5,866 nt of DNA, taken from positions 1-5,866 of the forward strand of contig JABIBH010000029.1 in NCBI GenBank assembly GCA_018652925.1. Direction: 5' to 3'. Made by a program: the position numbers and the translations under genes. A model generated the notes under the pieces. It ran no database searches. It was not told the origin of the DNA and saw only the letters and a program-made list of their open reading frames with translations. This document shows, one piece after another, positions 1-3,794 of this stretch (its first letter is position 1; the number at the start of each line of letters is the position of its first letter). This stretch comes from a bacterium. GTDB lineage: Bacteria > Krumholzibacteriota > Krumholzibacteriia > LZORAL124-64-63.

Positions 1-1
1 C

Positions 2-427
2 AGACCTGCAAAAGCTTCGGAATTTTTGACTTCGCTGTTTTATTGGAATACCGGTTTGGTTTTGCATGGGGATTCCAGGCCATATGGTGATAATCGCAGC
101 TTATTGTCAGCCGATTTATTGTTCCGTCGATATTTATCCGATGTAGAAGACAAGATGATCTATTTCATTGAAGCAGGACCTGGAGCGGCGCATATAACTT
201 ATTCTACAATTATAAATCAAGAGGGCGATGGCGGCGAAATCACACAATCTGAAGTCGAAAGTGCCAACAGGTTCTATACTGGTCTAGTGGGTGGCGGATT
301 TGAATATGCCTTGAATTCTGAATTTGTGGTATATTCAACATTGCACTGGCGTTATTATAGTCACAATAATTTGAATTACTCAGGTTGGAACTTTACAGCC
401 GGTTTAGCAGTACCAATCCCTTGGTAA
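2..427 (+). CDS. Outer-membrane beta-barrel protein, C-terminal fragment (5' end outside window)
   Basis: The frame is open from base 2 to the TAA at 425-427, giving 141 residues of an incomplete protein. A TTG at 26 could be read as a start, but the frame stays open through it and no Shine-Dalgarno precedes it, so the true start is upstream of the window. The protein shows amphipathic strands joined by polar turns, for example the strand around MIYFIEAGPGAAHITY, then GLVGGGFEYAL, then EFVVYSTLHWRYY. It ends in AGLAVPIPW. A final strand closing on an aromatic residue is the usual BAM-recognised C-terminus of outer-membrane barrels. It is probably a small OmpA/OmpW-like or general porin-fold barrel, but no specific family is recognised and its ligand is unknown. 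It lies 40 nt upstream of a secreted propeller protein in the same direction and is probably co-transcribed with it. The barrel call is fairly confident; the family is open. Confidence 0.72.
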   Translation, partial: RPAKASEFLTSLFYWNTGLVLHGDSRPYGDNRSLLSADLLFRRYLSDVEDKMIYFIEAGPGAAHITYSTIINQEGDGGEITQSEVESANRFYTGLVGGGFEYALNSEFVVYSTLHWRYYSHNNLNYSGWNFTAGLAVPIPW

Positions 428-467
428 TTTATTACCAGGAGTTGAGTACGTAACAGGGAGTTATTGA

Positions 468-1253
468 ATGCAGACAAATCGATTCTACAAAATGGTTTTT
501 GTATTGCTGTTAATTCTGATTGCTTTGCCTCTGGTGGCAAAAGATCAATTGGGATACTGGGAATACAAAGCAGCTGCCCGCGCAGCAGAACGATTGGACC
601 ATGTAGCCTGGATCAGCTCTTTGGAAGATGATTTTGGACCATATTTAGCTGTCGGTGACAGGTTTGGTCTTGTACGAATTGTTTACATGACCGATGGACA
701 AAGTGAAGAAATATGGAGCAGCAAGCAGCTTAACGGCATCGTGCAACAAGTTATTGCAGTAGATCTGGATGATGATGGTTATGACGAACTTATTGCCTGG
801 ACGGATGTTGGTACTGTTTATGTCTGGTCTGCACATACGCAGCGAATGAAATATGAAAGCCTGATGAACGATTTTGAAAAAATTACCTGTATGTGTATCG
901 GTAATGTGGATGAAGACCCAGCATACGAAATCGTACTTAATGCTGATGACAAAATTCATTATTTGGATGGCAAAACATTCAATCGAGAGTATTCAAGTAT
1001 TTCAGAATTCCAGGCTTCAAGAATGGCATGTGGTGATGTTGACGGAGATGGCAGCATGGAATTGGTTCTTAACACGGGCCAGGTTCTTGACGCAAATAAT
1101 TGTGAGGAAGAATGGAGCGATCAGGTGTTTGGCAATCGTATAGAATTACTTGATATTGATGGTGATGGAATACCTGAGATATTGACTGAAAGCGATAATT
1201 CTTCATTGCGGATATTTGATGCTGATTACCGCAAAGAAAAGCATTTACAATAA
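468..1253 (+). CDS. Secreted FG-GAP/VCBS-type beta-propeller protein
   Basis: This 261-residue protein starts at ATG 468, behind AGGGAG at 455-460 (7-nt spacing). Residues 1-24 form a signal peptide: basic start, hydrophobic core FVLLLILIALPL, likely cleavage near VAK. The mature part repeats a Ca-loop motif of the integrin-alpha/FG-GAP type: DLDDDGYDEL (99-108), a degenerate NVDEDPAYEI (146-155), DVDGDGSMEL (190-199) and DIDGDGIPEI (229-238). These sit 39-47 residues apart, one propeller blade each, and are followed by strand pairs such as GTVYVW and LRIFDAD. A degenerate first blade probably covers residues 47-75. About five blades is small for a closed propeller. The four cysteines are C141, C143, C188 and C212. 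Such domains usually bind proteins or carbohydrates outside the inner membrane; no enzymatic motif is visible. The dsbD start codon lies 15 nt beyond its stop, which suggests translational linkage. The fold call is good; the specific role is unknown. Confidence 0.8.
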   Translation: MQTNRFYKMVFVLLLILIALPLVAKDQLGYWEYKAAARAAERLDHVAWISSLEDDFGPYLAVGDRFGLVRIVYMTDGQSEEIWSSKQLNGIVQQVIAVDLDDDGYDELIAWTDVGTVYVWSAHTQRMKYESLMNDFEKITCMCIGNVDEDPAYEIVLNADDKIHYLDGKTFNREYSSISEFQASRMACGDVDGDGSMELVLNTGQVLDANNCEEEWSDQVFGNRIELLDIDGDGIPEILTESDNSSLRIFDADYRKEKHLQ

Positions 1254-1256
1254 ATT

Positions 1257-1271
1257 GAGGAGAGATTGATG
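1257..1271 (+). promoter_or_regulatory. Ribosome binding site that sets the dsbD start
   Basis: GAGGAGAG at 1257-1264 is followed by TTG at 1266 and ATG at 1269, both in the dsbD frame. The GGAG core (1259-1262) lies 6 nt from the ATG but only 3 nt from the TTG. The ATG is therefore the likely start, and the TTG-initiated form is one residue too long. Confidence 0.75.
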
Positions 1272-3029
1272 AGTCGAACATTTTATATATCGATGGTGGT
1301 TTTGTTGCTACCAGTATTTCTGGCCGCAGCACCATTGTCGGGTGCTGGTGAGGTTGTAACAGTTCCTGTTGTTACTGTGGAATTAGTTAATCTCAGTGAG
1401 AGTCTACAGGCCGACAGCGAATCGCAATTTGGTGTTGTATATCATGTTCCTGCCGGTTTTCATATGACTACTACTTTCCAGAATATTGAGTTCAGCGGTT
1501 ATCAGAAATCAGCCCTTAAATCAATTGTTTTTCCTGAACCTGTTTCTGAAGGTGAATTTGCCTATTACCGTGGTGACCAAATGGCAATGGTAACACTGTT
1601 GCTCAAAGGTGATACTGGTGAGTCTGAATTGGAAGTAACTGCAGAGTACCAGCTTTGTCGAGAAGGCGATGTTGGAATGTGTTTTCAGCCAGGAAATGCA
1701 ACAGCAAGTTTAGTAATAAATGTTGAAGCTGCTACTGAAGAAGATTCACCGATTGCTGAATCAGGATCTCTGCAGGATAAACTCAAAGCTGCATTGGAAA
1801 AAGGTAGTTGGCTTGCGTTCCTGATGGTTTTTGTAGGTGGTGTTTTGGCAAGCTTTACACCATGTGTTTACCCGATGATCCCAATTACTGTGAGTTATAT
1901 CGGTTCAAATTCTGGTGGTAGTGCTCTAAAAGGATTTGTTCTTTCTCTCTGGTACGTTCTGGGAATTGCAGTTGTCTATTCAACTCTTGGGCTGGTAGCT
2001 GCTGCAACTGGTGGAGCGTTTGGACAAGCAACACAAACTCCAATATTCGCAATTTCGGTTGCTGTGATTATTGGTGCAATGGCTATGTCGATGGCTGGCA
2101 TGTTCGACTTGCAAGTTCCAAGCAGCATGGCCAATAAAATGGGTGGAGCCAAGACAGGTTTTCTTGGCCCATTATTGATGGGTATGGCGATGGGTCTGAT
2201 TGCTGCTCCTTGTGTTGGACCAGTTCTGATTGTGTTGCTAACCTGGGTTGCAACGACTGGAAACCTGTTCCTTGGATTCTGGCTGCTGTTTACTTTTGCT
2301 GTTGGTTTGGGAATGTTGTTCCTGGCTCTTGGCGCTTTTAGTGGTCTGTTGACTGCTCTGCCAAATGCAGGGGGCTGGATGGAACATATTAAACATTTCT
2401 TTGCAATTGTTCTGTATGCCTTGGCCTTGAGCTTCCTGAAAATGTATGTACCTGTTCCAGTGTTGACTGCTGTGTTTGGCTTGATGCTATTTGTCAGTGT
2501 CAGTGCTTGGGGAGCGTGGAAGCCGCTGAGCGAAACAGCAACTCACATGGATGGAATATTAAAAGGTGTTTTGATGTTCCTGTGGCTGCTTGGTTCATTA
2601 TTATTTATTGCTGTAATTGCTCCTTCCATTATTCCTTCAAGTGGAAATGTTCAAGTTGTTGAGGCTGGACATATCGAACCAGATTGGATTTTGAATGAGC
2701 AGGAAGCTTTTACTGCAGCTGCAAATTCAGGTAAACCATTGGTAATGGATTTTTGGGCGGAATGGTGTTCTGCTTGTAAGGAACTGGATCATAAAACCTG
2801 GAGTAGTGATAATCCACTGGCTTTATCAGAACAGTTTGTTGCTTTGAAAATGGATTTGACTGAGCGCAATCCTGCAAACGATGCAGCACTTCAGAAGTAT
2901 GCTGTTGTTGGAATGCCTACTGTTATTTTCTTTGATTCGGAAGGTAAAGAGCTTGAAAGATTTTCTGGTTTTAAAGGACCAGATGATGTTGAAAAAATAA
3001 TGCGTCGTGTATTGAGCCAAACAAACTAG
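1269..3029 (+). CDS. dsbD: Thiol:disulfide interchange protein DsbD (three-domain, full length)
   Basis: DsbD moves electrons from cytoplasmic thioredoxin across the inner membrane to periplasmic thiol proteins. From ATG 1269 it has 586 residues, close to the roughly 565 of E. coli DsbD. Order: signal peptide (1-21); periplasmic alpha domain (about 25-155) with the pair C130/C138 in YQLCREGDVGMC; membrane beta domain (about 180-455, eight helices) with C199 in FTPCVYPMIP and C315 in AAPCVGPVLI; C-terminal thioredoxin-like gamma domain (about 468-586) with WCSACK (C500/C503) and cis-Pro P550 in VGMPTV. All six redox cysteines are present, so it should be active. F97 in EGEFAYY is a candidate for the cap-loop Phe that shields the alpha-domain pair. 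The alpha pair is CX7C, two residues wider than the CX5C of the E. coli protein. It lies between a propeller protein and a TlpA-like lipoprotein, its probable electron acceptor. The identification is firm; the physiological clients are inferred. Confidence 0.97.
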   Translation: MSRTFYISMVVLLLPVFLAAAPLSGAGEVVTVPVVTVELVNLSESLQADSESQFGVVYHVPAGFHMTTTFQNIEFSGYQKSALKSIVFPEPVSEGEFAYYRGDQMAMVTLLLKGDTGESELEVTAEYQLCREGDVGMCFQPGNATASLVINVEAATEEDSPIAESGSLQDKLKAALEKGSWLAFLMVFVGGVLASFTPCVYPMIPITVSYIGSNSGGSALKGFVLSLWYVLGIAVVYSTLGLVAAATGGAFGQATQTPIFAISVAVIIGAMAMSMAGMFDLQVPSSMANKMGGAKTGFLGPLLMGMAMGLIAAPCVGPVLIVLLTWVATTGNLFLGFWLLFTFAVGLGMLFLALGAFSGLLTALPNAGGWMEHIKHFFAIVLYALALSFLKMYVPVPVLTAVFGLMLFVSVSAWGAWKPLSETATHMDGILKGVLMFLWLLGSLLFIAVIAPSIIPSSGNVQVVEAGHIEPDWILNEQEAFTAAANSGKPLVMDFWAEWCSACKELDHKTWSSDNPLALSEQFVALKMDLTERNPANDAALQKYAVVGMPTVIFFDSEGKELERFSGFKGPDDVEKIMRRVLSQTN

Positions 3030-3036
3030 TTCGTGA

Positions 3037-3050
3037 AAGGACTGATTGTG
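3037..3050 (+). promoter_or_regulatory. Ribosome binding site that sets a GTG start for the TlpA-like gene
   Basis: AAGGA at 3037-3041 lies 6 nt before GTG 3048. An in-frame GTG at 3033 lies upstream of this site, only 3 nt after the dsbD stop, with no Shine-Dalgarno of its own. Starting at 3048 also gives a compact lipoprotein signal (MNKLILILPLMLILFVGC). Confidence 0.75.
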
Positions 3051-3575
3051 AATAAACTGATTTTAATTTTACCGCTGATGTTGATTTTGTTTGTCGGTTG
3101 TAATGATACTGCCGATGAAAATGTAGTTGCTGAAAACGGAACAGTGGCTCAAGTGAGTGATGCCAAAATGGCTGCTGACTTTGATCTGATTGACATCAAT
3201 GGGGAACACGTGAAACTGTCGGATTACAAAGGCAAAGTTGTCATCCTGGATTTTTGGGCTACATGGTGTCCACCTTGCAAAAAAGCATTGCCTCACTTAC
3301 AGGAGATCAGTAGCGAGTATCCAGGCAACGGAATCAAAGTTATCGGTGTATCCGTTGACCGTGATGGCTGGGATGTTGTACGTCCATTTATGGCAGAGAA
3401 GAATTTTGATTTCACTGTTGTTCTTGGAGGCGAAGAAATTGTAAAAGCCTATGGCGGAATTAATAGTATTCCTACAACATTTATTATCGGACCAGATGGT
3501 GTAATCGGGGAAAAGTTTGTTGGTTACAAAGACAAATCTGAGTATCTGGATGCTGCAAATAAATTAATGCACTAG
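3048..3575 (+). CDS. TlpA/ResA-like thioredoxin-fold lipoprotein
   Basis: This is a periplasm-facing thiol-disulfide oxidoreductase, probably a reductase fed by the DsbD encoded just upstream. From GTG 3048 it has 175 residues. Residues 1-17 form a lipoprotein signal peptide with lipobox FVGC, so C18 would be lipidated and the domain tethered to a membrane. A polar linker (19-40) leads to an AhpC/TSA-Redoxin type fold: FDLIDINGEHVKLSDYKGK, strand VVILDFWATW, active site WCPPCKK (C74/C77) and cis-Pro loop SIPTTF (P142), then the C-terminal helix SEYLDAANKLM. ResA, CcmG and TlpA proteins typically have Glu three residues after the second Cys (CxxE); here it is Ala (A80, CKKALP). Cytochrome c maturation is therefore possible but less certain than general thiol reduction. 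No cytochrome or Ccm gene is visible in the window. It is the last gene of the + strand run. The fold and redox role are firm; the partner is inferred. Confidence 0.92.
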   Translation: MNKLILILPLMLILFVGCNDTADENVVAENGTVAQVSDAKMAADFDLIDINGEHVKLSDYKGKVVILDFWATWCPPCKKALPHLQEISSEYPGNGIKVIGVSVDRDGWDVVRPFMAEKNFDFTVVLGGEEIVKAYGGINSIPTTFIIGPDGVIGEKFVGYKDKSEYLDAANKLMH

Positions 3576-3576
3576 G

Positions 3577-3621
3577 TAAAAAAAATGTCCCTGACTGCGG
3601 AGTTAACCTTCAGTCAGGGAC
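3577..3621 (-). terminator. Intrinsic terminator for - strand transcription
   Basis: The arms at 3587-3597 (GTCCCTGACTG) and 3611-3621 (CAGTCAGGGAC) form an 11-bp perfect stem with a 13-nt loop. Read on the - strand, the stem is followed after one A by eight T (the A run at 3578-3585), a textbook rho-independent terminator. It would end the transcript of the small ORF and the phosphatase gene, and keep - strand transcription out of the tlpA-like and dsbD genes. On the + strand the hairpin follows the tlpA-like stop by 11 nt but is followed by TGCTAACATTG with no U tract, so it should work only weakly in that direction. Confidence 0.9.
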
Positions 3622-3639
3622 TGCTAACATTGTCGATCA

Positions 3640-3705
3640 TCACTTCCTCAACCACCAGAAAATATCTACGATTGAGAGAATGAACAGTGATTCTAGCAGG
3701 TACAT
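3640..3705 (-). CDS. Putative 21-residue hydrophobic small membrane protein
   Basis: ATG at 3705-3703 follows AGGAGGT (3719-3713), a near-perfect Shine-Dalgarno with 8 nt between GGAGG and the ATG. This is the strongest ribosome site in the window. The ORF runs 21 codons to TGA at 3642-3640, followed directly by a second in-frame TGA (3639-3637), and the terminator stem begins 16 nt after that. The peptide begins MYLLESLFILSIVDIF and ends WWLRK: one hydrophobic stretch about 16-18 residues long with Glu5 and Asp14, an aromatic Trp pair and a basic C-terminus, as expected for a single-pass membrane peptide with its C-terminus in the cytoplasm. It lies 89 nt downstream of the phosphatase stop on the same strand, so it could be co-transcribed or use the promoter-like site at 3771-3779. 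I do not recognise the sequence. It could be a small membrane regulator of the phosphatase or a type I toxin-like peptide; neither is shown. The translation signals are good, but the short length leaves chance possible. Confidence 0.55.
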   Translation of the reverse strand: MYLLESLFILSIVDIFWWLRK

Positions 3706-3712
3706 CCTTGTG

Positions 3713-3719
3713 ACCTCCT
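3713..3719 (-). promoter_or_regulatory. Strong Shine-Dalgarno (AGGAGGT) of the small ORF
   Basis: On the - strand, AGGAGGT occupies 3719 to 3713, and seven bases (CACAAGG) separate it from the ATG at 3705. It is much closer to the anti-Shine-Dalgarno complement than the sites of the neighbouring genes (AGGGAG, GAGGAG, AAGGA). It lies between two converging genes where no other start codon would use it. Confidence 0.7.
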
Positions 3720-3771
3720 GGCTAAGTTTCAATGTCTATCTCGAACACGGACACTCAATTCCTTGCCAGAA
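3716..3771 (-). promoter_or_regulatory. Possible leader stem covering the Shine-Dalgarno of the small ORF
   Basis: On the - strand, the arm TTCTGGCAAG (3771-3762) can pair with CTTAGCCAGGA (3726-3716). This gives about ten pairs with one bulged A at 3723 and one U-G pair. A four-pair TGTC/GACA helix (3753-3750 with 3736-3733) fits inside. The 3' arm includes the first four bases (AGGA) of AGGAGGT, so folding would partly hide the ribosome site. The pairing was found by eye and its energy was not computed. Confidence 0.4.
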
Positions 3772-3779
3772 TTGTACCA
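3771..3779 (-). promoter_or_regulatory. Possible extended -10 promoter for the small ORF
   Basis: On the - strand, TGGTACAAT at 3779-3771 matches the extended -10 pattern TGnTATAAT at all but one position. No good -35 hexamer lies 16-18 nt upstream, where the sequence is the end of the phosphatase gene; extended -10 promoters often manage without one. Initiation about 7 nt downstream would fall near 3764 and give a leader of about 58 nt before the ATG at 3705. The sigma-70-like assignment is inferred. Confidence 0.35.
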
Positions 3780-3794
3780 AATCAGCAAAATACG

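Noticed and set aside
341..369. Internal promoter before the propeller gene (TTGCAC, 17 nt, CAATAA)
   Set aside because: The -35 matches at only three of six positions and the -10 is weak. It lies inside the barrel coding sequence and could easily arise by chance.
645..959. A 104-codon - strand ORF inside the propeller gene, and similar overlapping ORFs at 1069-1335, 2826-3020, 3069-3296, 4596-4856 and 5516-5830
   Set aside because: Each lies over a well-supported gene in another frame, has no recognisable domain, and lacks a convincing ribosome site. They are shadows of the coding strand.
1266..1268. TTG start for dsbD
   Set aside because: It is only 3 nt from the Shine-Dalgarno core, while the adjacent ATG at 1269 has a normal spacing of 6 nt.
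3033..3035. GTG start for the TlpA-like gene
   Set aside because: No Shine-Dalgarno precedes it, and the AAGGA site lies downstream of it, correctly spaced for GTG 3048.
3585..3683. A 32-residue + strand ORF from ATG 3585 beginning MSLTAELTFSQG
   Set aside because: It starts in the last A of the A8 run, uses the terminator hairpin as codons, has no real Shine-Dalgarno (only a distant AGG) and has no membrane or domain character. It is best explained as the antisense of the terminator and the small ORF.
3587..3705. Leader-peptide attenuator (short ORF followed by a terminator)
   Set aside because: Attenuation needs a downstream gene on the same strand. Past the terminator, the - strand is only the antisense of the tlpA-like and dsbD genes, and the peptide has no run of a regulatory amino acid.
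3754..3769. Sigma-54-like promoter (CTGGCAAGGAATTGAG on the - strand)
   Set aside because: The TGGC part is present, but the expected TGC at -12 is TGA and the GG-to-GC spacing is off by one.
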